From NCBI GenBank assembly GCA_015520145.1, contig WAQR01000052.1, forward strand, positions 1-18,965: a stretch of DNA of 18,965 bases, written 5' to 3'. Source of the DNA: Candidatus Hydrothermarchaeota archaeon. Lineage in GTDB: Archaea; Hydrothermarchaeota; Hydrothermarchaeia; Hydrothermarchaeales; WAQR01. The position numbers were made by a program, and so were the translations under genes. The notes under the pieces were generated by a model. The model had not been told where the DNA came from. It ran no database searches and saw only the letters and a list, made by a program, of their open reading frames with translations. Each line of letters begins with the position of its first letter. Within the stretch, counting starts at the first letter, position 1. Below, piece by piece: positions 1-7,170 of the stretch.

Positions 1-275
1 AAGAGACAGGTATAGGCTTTATTATATTTCATAGTATAAATACTTTTCGGGTGACTTCGGGCGACTTTTGGCGGGCTTTTTGAATCTCTCATGTGTTACC
101 AGAATTTATTTTCTCCTCACAGAACAAAGTTTTTTTACATATATCTCACAGTATTGAGTTCCCTATTGTGTTCCCTATAGACCTCCTTTTCCTGGTGGTG
201 CCACAAATACCGGCCAAGTATTCAAAGGTCAGTGAATAAAGTTTACTGGAAAATATTAGTTGTGCATGGGTATGC

Positions 276-295
276 ACGAGGAGTAACGAGGAGTA
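276..295. repeat. Perfect 10-bp tandem repeat
   Basis: ACGAGGAGTA occurs twice head to tail, immediately after the GTGCAT-GGGT-ATGCAC hairpin. Confidence 0.85.
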
Positions 296-338
296 ATAAC
301 AGAGTGTTGCTGACTCTTCATTGACCTTTCAGGAACTT

Positions 339-355
339 TTCATAATCTTTATGAA
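339..355. promoter_or_regulatory. inverted repeat, candidate operator of glnA
   Basis: TTCATAA and TTATGAA form a perfect 7-bp inverted repeat with a 3-nt spacer, just upstream of the TATA-like element. A further TTCATAA half-site begins at 359. The placement suits a regulator acting on the glnA promoter. It does not match the NrpR nitrogen operators known from methanogens (GGAA-N6-TTCC or GGTA-N6-TACC types), so the binding protein is unknown. Confidence 0.35.
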
Positions 356-370
356 TTTTTCATAATTAAC

Positions 371-380
371 TTTTTATACT
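371..380 (+). promoter_or_regulatory. probable TATA box of glnA
   Basis: The sequence TTTTTATACT lies in AT-rich DNA and would place a transcription start near 402. With translation beginning at 526 this gives a leader of about 120 nt, long for an archaeal mRNA. Confidence 0.4.
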
Positions 381-525
381 AAAGTATCAATCTACCATTC
401 CCATAGGGTATCGAGTATCTTAAGGAGACATGAGGCGATACACACAGAGATACAGAAACAGAGAGATACGAAGATACTTATTTATAATAGAAAGACATTT
501 TTACGTACCTGGAGGTAAGAAAAAT

Positions 526-1989
526 ATGACGAGTCATGAAGCCGGAAGACAGAAATTAAAGGACGCTAATGTAAAAAATGTGCTATGTTTTTTCAGTGAC
601 CTTAGGGGGATATTGCAAAGCTTCACGATTCCAGCACGGGAATTTATAGAAGGCGATGCCTATGAAACTGGGATCGGATTCGATGGTTCTTCGATAAGAG
701 GATTTAAAACCATAGAAATGAGCGACATGGTTTGGGTACCTGATGCATCTACAACAACAGTAGTCCCATGGATAGACGACCCGATACAGAGGTCTGCCAT
801 TGTCTTTGGAGATATCTACGAGGCATTTGGCGAGAAAGGAGGAGGCGTGGTCTCTGATGTTGACCCGAGAGGATACGTGGCAAAACGAACTATGGAAAAG
901 GCGGAGAAGATGGGATACAGGGCGATATTCGGTCCGGAGATAGAATACTTTGTCTTTGAAAGTGTTGACCCTGCAAAGCTTGAATATGATCTATGGGTCT
1001 CGCCTGCCGGAGGGAAAGGCGACTCCTGGGGTCCTCCGAGGGTTGTTCCACAATCTCCTGAGACCAGACCAGGTGGGACGATTTTAAGACCGAAAGAGGC
1101 GTATTTTAGAGCCCCGCCAGAAGATACCACTAACGATTACAGGAACGAGGTCACCCACTACCTTACCGAGATGGGTGTCCAAGTCGAGTACCACCACCAC
1201 GAGGTAGCAACTGCCGGGCAGGTGGAACTGGATTATAGGCCCAGGGAAGCAGTATCTTGCGGAGATGCGTTCTATACTTATAAGTTTGCGGCCAGAAATA
1301 TCGCGGCAAAATATGGGTGGATTGCCACTTTCATGCCCAAACCGCTATACCTGGACAACGCCAGCGGTATGCACACTCATGTAAGTCTCTGGGAGGGAGA
1401 ACCTTTCAAAGGCCAGAACGCATTTTTTGATAAAGATGATGAGTACAGGTTGAGTCAGCTTGCAAGATATTTTATCGGCGGGCTGATAGAACATTCGAAG
1501 GCATTGACTATCCTGTGCTGTCCAACTGTGAACAGCTACAAGCGGTTGGTGCCGGGTTTTGAGGCTCCTATAAATATTAGCTGGAGTCCTAGAAACAGGA
1601 GCGCTCTGGTCAGGGTGCCTCTCTACTTCAAGAATTCAAAGGCAACAAGGTGCGAGTACCGTGCGGTAGATCCGAGCTGCAATCCCTACCTGGCATTTTC
1701 TGGCATCCTGGCAGCGGGCCTGGATGGGATAAAGAAGAAGATCGAGCCTGGTGACCCACTGAGAGCAGACATGTACGAACTAACCGATGAGGAAAAGAAG
1801 AAATATGGCATCGGAGAGCTACCGACCACACTAAGAGACGCTCTGGATCATCTTACCACCGATGAAGTACTTCAGAAAACATTGGGAAGCCATATATATG
1901 AAGCCTTCACAGGGTTAAAGATAGAGGAGTGGAACCAGTATTGTCTGTACGTAACTCCTTGGGAAATAATGAAGTACCTGGATTATTAA
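526..1989 (+). CDS. glnA: Glutamine synthetase type I
   Basis: The enzyme makes glutamine from glutamate, ammonia and ATP in the cytosol and is the main entry point of ammonium into metabolism. At 487 residues it has GSI landmarks: FDGSSIRGF at 52-60, the metal-ligand segment FGPEIEYF (about 135-142), HHHEVATAGQVELDYRP at 223-239, the ammonia/ATP-site NASGMHTHVSLW (278-289), NSYKRLVPGFEAPINISWSPRNRSALVRVP (336-365) and EYRAVDPSCNPYLAF (377-391). The segment MYELTDEEKK near 416-425 occupies the place of the bacterial adenylylation loop but lacks the NLYDLPP motif, so adenylylation control is unlikely. Residues about 145-190 carry an insertion absent from the shortest GSI proteins. The start at 526 is chosen because GGAGGT (511-516) precedes it at normal spacing. 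An in-frame ATG at 430 would add 32 basic residues unlike the family and has an AAGGAG only 2 nt away. Confidence 0.97.
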   Translation: MTSHEAGRQKLKDANVKNVLCFFSDLRGILQSFTIPAREFIEGDAYETGIGFDGSSIRGFKTIEMSDMVWVPDASTTTVVPWIDDPIQRSAIVFGDIYEAFGEKGGGVVSDVDPRGYVAKRTMEKAEKMGYRAIFGPEIEYFVFESVDPAKLEYDLWVSPAGGKGDSWGPPRVVPQSPETRPGGTILRPKEAYFRAPPEDTTNDYRNEVTHYLTEMGVQVEYHHHEVATAGQVELDYRPREAVSCGDAFYTYKFAARNIAAKYGWIATFMPKPLYLDNASGMHTHVSLWEGEPFKGQNAFFDKDDEYRLSQLARYFIGGLIEHSKALTILCCPTVNSYKRLVPGFEAPINISWSPRNRSALVRVPLYFKNSKATRCEYRAVDPSCNPYLAFSGILAAGLDGIKKKIEPGDPLRADMYELTDEEKKKYGIGELPTTLRDALDHLTTDEVLQKTLGSHIYEAFTGLKIEEWNQYCLYVTPWEIMKYLDY

Positions 1990-2014
1990 GGTGATGATGA
2001 AGAGGTGATGAAAA

Positions 2015-2326
2015 ATGGGTGTACATAGGGTTACAAGTGATGTAGCAAAGGCATATGCTGCAAGGGAAAGAGTACTTGGGTCAGGGATATCTGTCCTGGG
2101 CATTGCTGCTGAAAATGCCGCTACTTTAGATAAGGGTCTGGCAGAGAAGTGCGGGGAGATCGCAGCCGAGTTGATCCCTCATTCTCCTGGATATGCAGGA
2201 AAACTGATGCTCGTTACAGCTAGACTGTTCTGGGCGATAGCCGGTGTTGAGGAGAAGGAAGCCAAGGTTATTCCATTAGAGGACCTCGAACGCGAGATCG
2301 AAAGCCTGAAAAAAGCACTGGAGTAG
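2015..2326 (+). CDS. Small hypothetical protein downstream of glnA
   Basis: This 103-residue protein is not one I recognise. It begins 25 nt after glnA on the same strand, with GAGGTG at 2002-2007 as Shine-Dalgarno, and is probably co-transcribed. The sequence looks soluble and mostly alpha-helical: a basic N-terminus, an alanine-rich middle (about 28-70), a hydrophobic stretch LMLVTARLFWAIAGV (about 64-78), and a charged amphipathic C-terminal helix. It has none of the marks of the nitrogen regulators usually found beside glnA: no PII (GlnK) T-loop, no AmtB membrane segments, no helix-turn-helix. A role in controlling glutamine synthetase is suggested only by position. Confidence 0.75.
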   Translation: MGVHRVTSDVAKAYAARERVLGSGISVLGIAAENAATLDKGLAEKCGEIAAELIPHSPGYAGKLMLVTARLFWAIAGVEEKEAKVIPLEDLEREIESLKKALE

Positions 2327-2497
2327 TAGGCTCCCCCTCCTGCTCCTTTTCTAAGAGAGTATCCTCGATCTCATCTGCCAGGACGTGGATGCAGCCGGAG
2401 ATCAGTATAGTGATTTACGAGGTCGTCCAATTAACGCTCTTAAAACCCCATTTTACAGTCAATCCAACTGTTCTAGATGCTGTCAAGGATACGTAAG

Positions 2498-2509
2498 CTT
2501 TATATATAA
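2498..2509 (+). promoter_or_regulatory. TATA box of the cbiD-to-apgM gene row
   Basis: CTTTATATATAA is the best TATA box in the window and predicts a start near 2530. It is the only clear promoter found ahead of the eight closely spaced genes that run to 9922. Confidence 0.55.
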
Positions 2510-2562
2510 AATCCAAATAATTATATTCAATCGATTATTTATATTTGTATCGACCTGGGGGG

Positions 2563-2655
2563 ATGGGGATTAATTTTGAATATCTATCAGGTGGGATAGT
2601 GGACTATTTCCGATATATCTCTCTGGCAAACTACACGGACAATAAGGCTTATTAG
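2563..2655 (+). CDS. Possible 30-residue leader peptide upstream of cbiD
   Basis: An ATG directly after a G-run opens a 30-codon frame about 33 nt downstream of the predicted transcription start. The peptide is rich in Tyr, Asn and Ile (it starts MGINFEYLSGG and ends NYTDNKAY) and resembles nothing I know. It ends 35 nt before cbiD. It could be a leader peptide, a small protein or chance. Support is limited to its position and the purine-rich sequence before the ATG. Confidence 0.25.
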   Translation: MGINFEYLSGGIVDYFRYISLANYTDNKAY

Positions 2656-2690
2656 ATAAATCGGTTCAAGACGGATATGGTTTATAGGAA

Positions 2691-3854
2691 ATGAGTAGTG
2701 ATAAGACCAGAAAACTTAGAACAGGATATACAACAGGCACCTGCGCAGCAGCAGCGGCAAAGGCAGCGGCAGCAATGCTCTTTTCTGGAAACCTGATTGA
2801 CAAAATCGGGGTCACGCTCCCAGCCGGTACAGGCGGGAGCAGAAAGTTGGCAGCCTTTAGGATTACTGACCAGGAACTGGATAAAACCGCTGCAAGATGC
2901 TGTGTGGTTAAGGATGCGGGCGACGATCCGGATGTCACGGACCGGGCCAAGATCTGCGCTATTGTCGAGGAGAAGGGAAACGGAGATATGGATGGAGGAA
3001 GGGAGGGCTGTGATGGAAGAGGTGGCAGGGGAATCATATTAACTGGCGGTGAGGGTGTCGGCACGGTAACAAAGCGCGGGCTCCAGGTAAAGGTTGGTGA
3101 GGCTGCGATAAACCCTGTTCCAAGGAGGATGATCCTGGACGAAGTAAAAAAGGTGCTGCCAGATGGAAAAGATGTGAAGATTACAATCTACGTCCCAGGC
3201 GGCCAGGAGCTTTCAAAGAGGACAATGAACAGGAAGCTTGGGATCGTCGGCGGGATATCGATACTCGGGACCACCGGCATAGTCGAGCCCAGGTCGAAAG
3301 AGGCATTTAAAGCGTCCCTCCTTCCCCAGATAGACGTCGCCATGGCAAACGGGTTTGACGAGGTGGTACTGACCCCCGGCAATATCGGCGAGAGGAACGC
3401 GATAAGCTGTGGGATACCAGAAAATGCGGTAATACAGATGGCAAATTTTGTGGGTTTCATGCTTGAAGCATGTGCAGATAAGGGCATTAAAAAGGCCTTA
3501 CTGTTCGGGCACATCGGCAAGCTTTGCAAGCTAGCCGGCGGCATGTTGGATACGCACAGCAGTAAAGGCGACAACAGGCTCGAGGTCATCGTCTCCCATG
3601 CCAGAAAGCTTGGCGCCAATAAAGATATTCTGGAGTTGATTACCGATGCAAACACGACCGAAACGGCACTTGAGATCCTGCAAGAGAACGGACTTGGAAG
3701 CAATGTATTTGACTCGATTGCAAGAAGTGCCAGTATAAAGGCGTTCGGGCACACCGGTGGGAGGCTTGTGGTCGGCACAGCCTTGCTTTCACTTTCAGGC
3801 GAGGTAGTAGGGAGGTACAATATAGAGGAATTAAGATGGGCAAAATATCTGTAA
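2691..3854 (+). CDS. cbiD: Cobalt-precorrin-5B (C1)-methyltransferase CbiD
   Basis: CbiD methylates C1 of the corrin ring in the anaerobic cobalamin route, using S-adenosylmethionine. The protein has 387 residues with the family signature LRTGYTTGTCAAAAAKAA at 9-26, KDAGDDPDVTD at about 74-84, GGEGVGTVTKRGLQV, AINPVPRRMI, YVPGGQELSKRTMNRKLGI and the late motifs LLFGHIGKLCKLAGGMLDTHS and AFGHTGG. Between the DPDVTD block and GGEGVG there is a Gly/Asp/Arg-rich stretch of about 20 residues (about 97-117, nt 2980-3040) not expected in CbiD, encoded by GGA-rich repetitive DNA. The ribosome site is weak (AGGA 1 nt before the ATG). It overlaps the next gene by 19 nt. Confidence 0.95.
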   Translation: MSSDKTRKLRTGYTTGTCAAAAAKAAAAMLFSGNLIDKIGVTLPAGTGGSRKLAAFRITDQELDKTAARCCVVKDAGDDPDVTDRAKICAIVEEKGNGDMDGGREGCDGRGGRGIILTGGEGVGTVTKRGLQVKVGEAAINPVPRRMILDEVKKVLPDGKDVKITIYVPGGQELSKRTMNRKLGIVGGISILGTTGIVEPRSKEAFKASLLPQIDVAMANGFDEVVLTPGNIGERNAISCGIPENAVIQMANFVGFMLEACADKGIKKALLFGHIGKLCKLAGGMLDTHSSKGDNRLEVIVSHARKLGANKDILELITDANTTETALEILQENGLGSNVFDSIARSASIKAFGHTGGRLVVGTALLSLSGEVVGRYNIEELRWAKYL

Positions 3855-5062
3855 TAGGCATCGGCCCGGGATCAAGAGAATATCTGACCCCTGCTGCAAA
3901 AGAGGCGATTGAAAAGGCAGATGTCATAGTCGGCGGCAGGAACGCACTTTCACTTGTCGCCGGCAAGAAAGGAGAGAAGATAATAATCAATAAAGACCTG
4001 AATAGGGTTCTAAATGCCATGAAAGGACATAAAAAGGAGAACGTTGCAGTCCTGGTATCAGGAGACCCGGGCTTTTACAGCATACTCGGGCTTATCTTAA
4101 AAAACTTCAAGAGAGGTGATATAGAAATCATCCCAGGGGTAAGCTCTGTGCAGTTGTGTTTTGCAAAGCTTTATGATACATGGCACAACTCACAGTTCGT
4201 AAGCCTGCACGGCCGGGACATGAGCGAGGTGATGGAAGCGGTCGGCAGTAAAAAGGTTGTAATTTTAACTGACGGAGACTCCACACCCGACCGTGTGGCC
4301 AGGTACCTCCTGGACCGGGGTGTGGTGGCAAACAGGAAGACTGCGGTATGCGACAGCCTCTCACTCCCTGAAGAAAGAGTCGTTGTGGCAGACCTTGAAG
4401 GGATTTCACAAATGAGTTTCTCATCCAACTGCGTGATGGTGATATACGGCCCACAGCTGGAAGACAAAGGACAGAAAAAGAGATGGGAATTTGCAACACC
4501 AGGGATACCAGACAGCCACTTCATACGTGATAAAGCTCCCATGACCAAAGAAGAGGTTAGGGCAGTGACACTCTCGAAGGCAAGGATAATGGAAGACAGT
4601 ATAATCTATGATATCGGGGCAGGGAGCGGCTCCATCTCTATTGAAGCAGCAATCATTGCAAAAAACGGCAGGGTATACTCGATCGAGAAGCAGGCAAAAA
4701 GGCTGTCAGTAATCAGGGCAAATATCAAGAACTTCGGGATTTTGAATATAAACCCTATCCTGGGCGAGGCGCCAGACGCCCTTGAAGACCTGCCAGAGGC
4801 CAACAGGATAATAATCGGAGGTAGTGGCGGCAGGCTTGAAGAGATTTTGCTAAAATGCAGCGAGAAGCTTATAAAAGATGGGGTTGTGGTAATAAATGCC
4901 ATAACACTCGATACCTTGAATGAAGCGTGCCGCGTACTCGATGAGATGGGATTTGAATTCAAAATTACCCAGGTCTCCATCAGCCGGGCAAGAACGGCTG
5001 GCAAACAGAGGCTGATGACTGCCATGAACCCTGTGTTTATAATAGATGCGAGGAAAAAATAA
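3836..5062 (+). CDS. cbiET: Fused CbiE-CbiT precorrin methyltransferase/decarboxylase
   Basis: The N-terminal half (about 1-205) is CbiE, a tetrapyrrole C5-methyltransferase: it opens with SVIGIGPGSREYLTPAA and has the family's VLVSGDPGFYS and PGVSS motifs. The C-terminal half (about 215-408) is CbiT, a Rossmann methyltransferase/decarboxylase with motif I DIGAGSGSISIEAA from residue 259. Together they methylate C5 and C15 and remove the C12 acetate carboxyl, giving cobalt-precorrin-8, as in bacterial CobL fusions. The start codon lies inside the end of cbiD, so translation is probably coupled. The steps just after CbiD are thus encoded by the next gene in line. No further cobalamin genes are in the window. 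Confidence 0.94.
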   Translation: MGKISVIGIGPGSREYLTPAAKEAIEKADVIVGGRNALSLVAGKKGEKIIINKDLNRVLNAMKGHKKENVAVLVSGDPGFYSILGLILKNFKRGDIEIIPGVSSVQLCFAKLYDTWHNSQFVSLHGRDMSEVMEAVGSKKVVILTDGDSTPDRVARYLLDRGVVANRKTAVCDSLSLPEERVVVADLEGISQMSFSSNCVMVIYGPQLEDKGQKKRWEFATPGIPDSHFIRDKAPMTKEEVRAVTLSKARIMEDSIIYDIGAGSGSISIEAAIIAKNGRVYSIEKQAKRLSVIRANIKNFGILNINPILGEAPDALEDLPEANRIIIGGSGGRLEEILLKCSEKLIKDGVVVINAITLDTLNEACRVLDEMGFEFKITQVSISRARTAGKQRLMTAMNPVFIIDARKK

Positions 5063-5110
5063 TTATAAAACCTGAATGGAAGTAGATATTAGAGAATCAG
5101 GAGTGAGGAT

Positions 5111-5908
5111 ATGTATCCGATGAAAAAGGAAGAGAAAGAAAAAGATCTGGTAAAACAGCAGTTCACACGGCAGGCTGGCGCATATACAAAAGGACTCTTT
5201 TCTGACTTAAAACTGCTCAAAAAGATAGTCGAGCTAAGTGGAGTTACACAAAAAGACAGGGTACTGGATGTCGCATGTGGCGGAGGGTTTCTTGCATTAG
5301 AATTTGCAAAGACCGCTGAGAGCGTAATAGGCATTGACATAACCCCGAAGATGATCGAAAGTGCAGAACTGCTCAAAACAGGGGCAGGTATCACAAACAT
5401 AAAATTCAGGATACTCGATGCCGGGGATATACCCTATCAGATCGATTCTTTTGACATCGTGGTATGCAGGTTTGCATTCCACCATTTCCCTGCCCCTGAA
5501 AAGGTTCTGGACGAAATGGCCAGGGTCTCAAAAAGGGACGTGATGCTGATTGACGGCATATCGCCAGAAGACGACGAACAGAGCAGGTATCTAAACGAGA
5601 TAGAAAAGATTCGCGACAAAAGCCATGTAAGACTCTACAAAAAATCAGAACTAAAAACCATGATGAAAAATGCCGGGCTAAACCCTGTAAAAATGACTCA
5701 CCTGCCAGTCGACCAGTACCTTGACGAGTGGATAGACAGGGCAGACCCGCCTGAGGCGGATAGGAAGGTTGTGGAAGAGATGATGTCCAGGGGGCTGAAA
5801 GATGACCTCTGCGGGCTGGATGTCCGATTCGAAAACGGGCGGATAAAGTTCACTTACGATACCCTCACCATCCTGGCAAGGAAAGGCTCATCGCTGCAAA
5901 AGGTGTAG
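5111..5908 (+). CDS. Class I SAM-dependent methyltransferase
   Basis: The 265-residue protein has a Methyltransf_11/UbiE-like fold: motif I VLDVACGGG at 51-59, an acidic ribose-binding position in GIDITPKMIESA, then RILDAGDIPY, and FDIVVCRFAFHHFPAPEKVLDEMARV as motifs III-IV. The C-terminal 90 residues are less typical. The substrate cannot be read from the sequence. AGGAG at 5099-5103 with 7-nt spacing supports the start at 5111 over the ATG at 5120. It follows cbiET by 48 nt and precedes the next gene by 4 nt. It could modify a corrinoid or quinone-like compound, but the operon joins unrelated functions, so context is weak evidence. Confidence 0.88.
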   Translation: MYPMKKEEKEKDLVKQQFTRQAGAYTKGLFSDLKLLKKIVELSGVTQKDRVLDVACGGGFLALEFAKTAESVIGIDITPKMIESAELLKTGAGITNIKFRILDAGDIPYQIDSFDIVVCRFAFHHFPAPEKVLDEMARVSKRDVMLIDGISPEDDEQSRYLNEIEKIRDKSHVRLYKKSELKTMMKNAGLNPVKMTHLPVDQYLDEWIDRADPPEADRKVVEEMMSRGLKDDLCGLDVRFENGRIKFTYDTLTILARKGSSLQKV

Positions 5909-5912
5909 AGGT

Positions 5913-6794
5913 ATGGAGATTATCCCAATCGCCTCAGATTCCGCCGGCACCAGGAGCATGGCAACCTTTGTCAGGACAAAGGACTGTTCTATCCTAATCG
6001 ACCCGGGCGTTGCGCTCGGTCCGTCAAGATACCGCCTCCCACCGCACCCACTCGAGCTACAGAAACTTGAAGAAGACTGGACAAATATCAAAAGGTATGC
6101 AAAAAAAGCAGACATAATGGCAGTAACACACTATCACTACGACCACCACAACCCTAACGAGCCGGAGATATACCGGGATAAGATAACTCTTCTAAAACAT
6201 CGAAAAAAAAAGATAAATCTAAGTCAGAAAAAAAGAGCCGGGTTCTTTATTGAAAAGCTTAGAGGAATACCGAGACATATCGAATATTCTGACTCCAGGG
6301 AATTTGTATTCGGAAGCACACGGATAAAATTTTCCGACCCGGTCTTCCACGGGACAAACAGCAGGCTTGGGTATGTCACCGAGGTCTCGATTAAGGAGAT
6401 TAAGGAAGGCGGGTCTACATTCGTATTCACCTCAGATGTAGAAGGACCGGGCACCGACGACCAGGTCGACTTTATACTGGAAGAGAACCCGGATATCCTG
6501 TATCTCGACGGCCCGCTTTCCTATATGCTTGGATACCGATACTCGAAGGCGAGCCTGGATATATCAGTCGAAAACATAATAAAGATCCTAAAAAAAACAC
6601 GGGTTGAAAAACTCATAATCGACCACCACCTGCTAAGAGATATGAAATGGAAGGAGAGGATATCAAAAGTATTTAAAGAAAAAAAGACAATTCTAACAGC
6701 AGCAGCGTTCAGCGGACTTGAAAATACGATGCTTGAGGCAAGGAGAAAAGAGCTATACGATAAGATGCAACAAAACAGAACAGGTGAAAGGTGA
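5913..6794 (+). CDS. UPF0282 family metallo-beta-lactamase-fold protein
   Basis: This 293-residue protein carries the metallo-beta-lactamase metal motif H73-Y-H75-Y-D77-H78-H79, a conserved FVFTSDVEGPG segment and a distal IDHHLLRD histidine pair. Those features and the N-terminal IASDSAGTRSMATFV identify UPF0282, an archaeal family of unknown function presumed to be zinc hydrolases. A lysine-rich stretch LLKHRKKKINLSQKKR follows the first metal motif; it may bind nucleic acid or be a loop. The gene is packed between the methyltransferase (4-nt gap) and the AN1 protein (4-nt gap). Confidence 0.88.
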   Translation: MEIIPIASDSAGTRSMATFVRTKDCSILIDPGVALGPSRYRLPPHPLELQKLEEDWTNIKRYAKKADIMAVTHYHYDHHNPNEPEIYRDKITLLKHRKKKINLSQKKRAGFFIEKLRGIPRHIEYSDSREFVFGSTRIKFSDPVFHGTNSRLGYVTEVSIKEIKEGGSTFVFTSDVEGPGTDDQVDFILEENPDILYLDGPLSYMLGYRYSKASLDISVENIIKILKKTRVEKLIIDHHLLRDMKWKERISKVFKEKKTILTAAAFSGLENTMLEARRKELYDKMQQNRTGER

Positions 6795-6798
6795 AAAA

Positions 6799-7137
6799 AT
6801 GGGAATCTGCACGTATTGCGGTGTTCAGGAGACAATGCCATTTAAATGTAAGTTCTGCCAGAACACATATTGTGGAGAACACAGACTCCCTGAGAATCAT
6901 GGATGTGTGGGTCTTGCAGCGTTCAAGGAAAAAAGGAGTAAAGCACCAGAAAAATGGATATACGAACCGTTTCATGCTAAATACAAGGAGGAGGCAGGGC
7001 GGAAGATTAAAAAACCTCTAAAAGAGAGGGTGACAGATTTTTTTAAAGATATCGACCAGAAAAAAGTCCTCTATCTAATCCTTGTCTTTATTGTGGTAGT
7101 TCTGATTCTGGAACTAATTCAGTCATTTAACAGATGA
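6799..7137 (+). CDS. AN1-type zinc finger protein with C-terminal membrane anchor
   Basis: The 112-residue protein begins with a complete AN1 zinc finger: ligands C4, C7, C17, C20, C25, H28, H34 and C36. A basic linker (about 45-85) follows, then one hydrophobic helix VLYLILVFIVVVLILELI near residues 90-108, so it is likely a tail-anchored protein with the finger in the cytoplasm. AN1 fingers in eukaryotes act in ubiquitin and proteasome stress pathways; archaeal versions have no established role. The start at 6799 is chosen because the finger begins three residues later and AGGTGA sits 4 nt before it. A longer frame from 6718 would run through the end of the UPF0282 gene. Confidence 0.87.
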   Translation: MGICTYCGVQETMPFKCKFCQNTYCGEHRLPENHGCVGLAAFKEKRSKAPEKWIYEPFHAKYKEEAGRKIKKPLKERVTDFFKDIDQKKVLYLILVFIVVVLILELIQSFNR

Positions 7138-7170
7138 AAACAGATGAAAGTACAGGCGAAAGGTGAAAAG

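Larger units (their letters stand above)
1..525. other. glnA upstream region, no convincing gene
   Basis: No convincing coding frame is visible before glnA. The stretch holds several small structured elements: a TATA-like inverted repeat at 33-44 (AGTAT-AA-ATACT), an imperfect 10-bp tandem repeat at 48-67, two copies of TTCCCTAT at 159-166 and 171-178, a hairpin at 262-277 (GTGCAT-GGGT-ATGCAC) directly followed by a perfect 10-bp tandem repeat at 276-295, the inverted repeat at 339-355, and the probable glnA TATA box at 371-380. Such density of elements suggests a control region, but no known riboswitch class is recognisable, and a small RNA cannot be excluded. Confidence 0.6.
2327..2690. other. 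Intergenic region between the glnA unit and cbiD
   Basis: These 364 bases hold a strong TATA box at 2498-2509, an inverted repeat TCGAT-N13-ATCGA at 2531-2553 around the expected transcription start, a 30-codon ORF at 2563-2655, and a small hairpin CTATC-AGGTGG-GATAG inside that ORF (about 2585-2600). No cobalamin riboswitch B12-box is visible despite the downstream cbi genes. The part from 2327 to 2490 shows nothing I can assign. Confidence 0.6.

Noticed and set aside
197..211. NrpR-type operator near GGTG...TACC
   Set aside because: The half-sites do not match GGTA-N6-TACC, and the spacing is off by one.
2385..2573. 62-codon plus-strand frame in the region before cbiD
   Set aside because: It has no ribosome site, its composition is not protein-like, and it runs across the best TATA box.
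2498..2690. Cobalamin riboswitch upstream of cbiD
   Set aside because: No B12-box or related conserved core could be found, and the expected leader is short.
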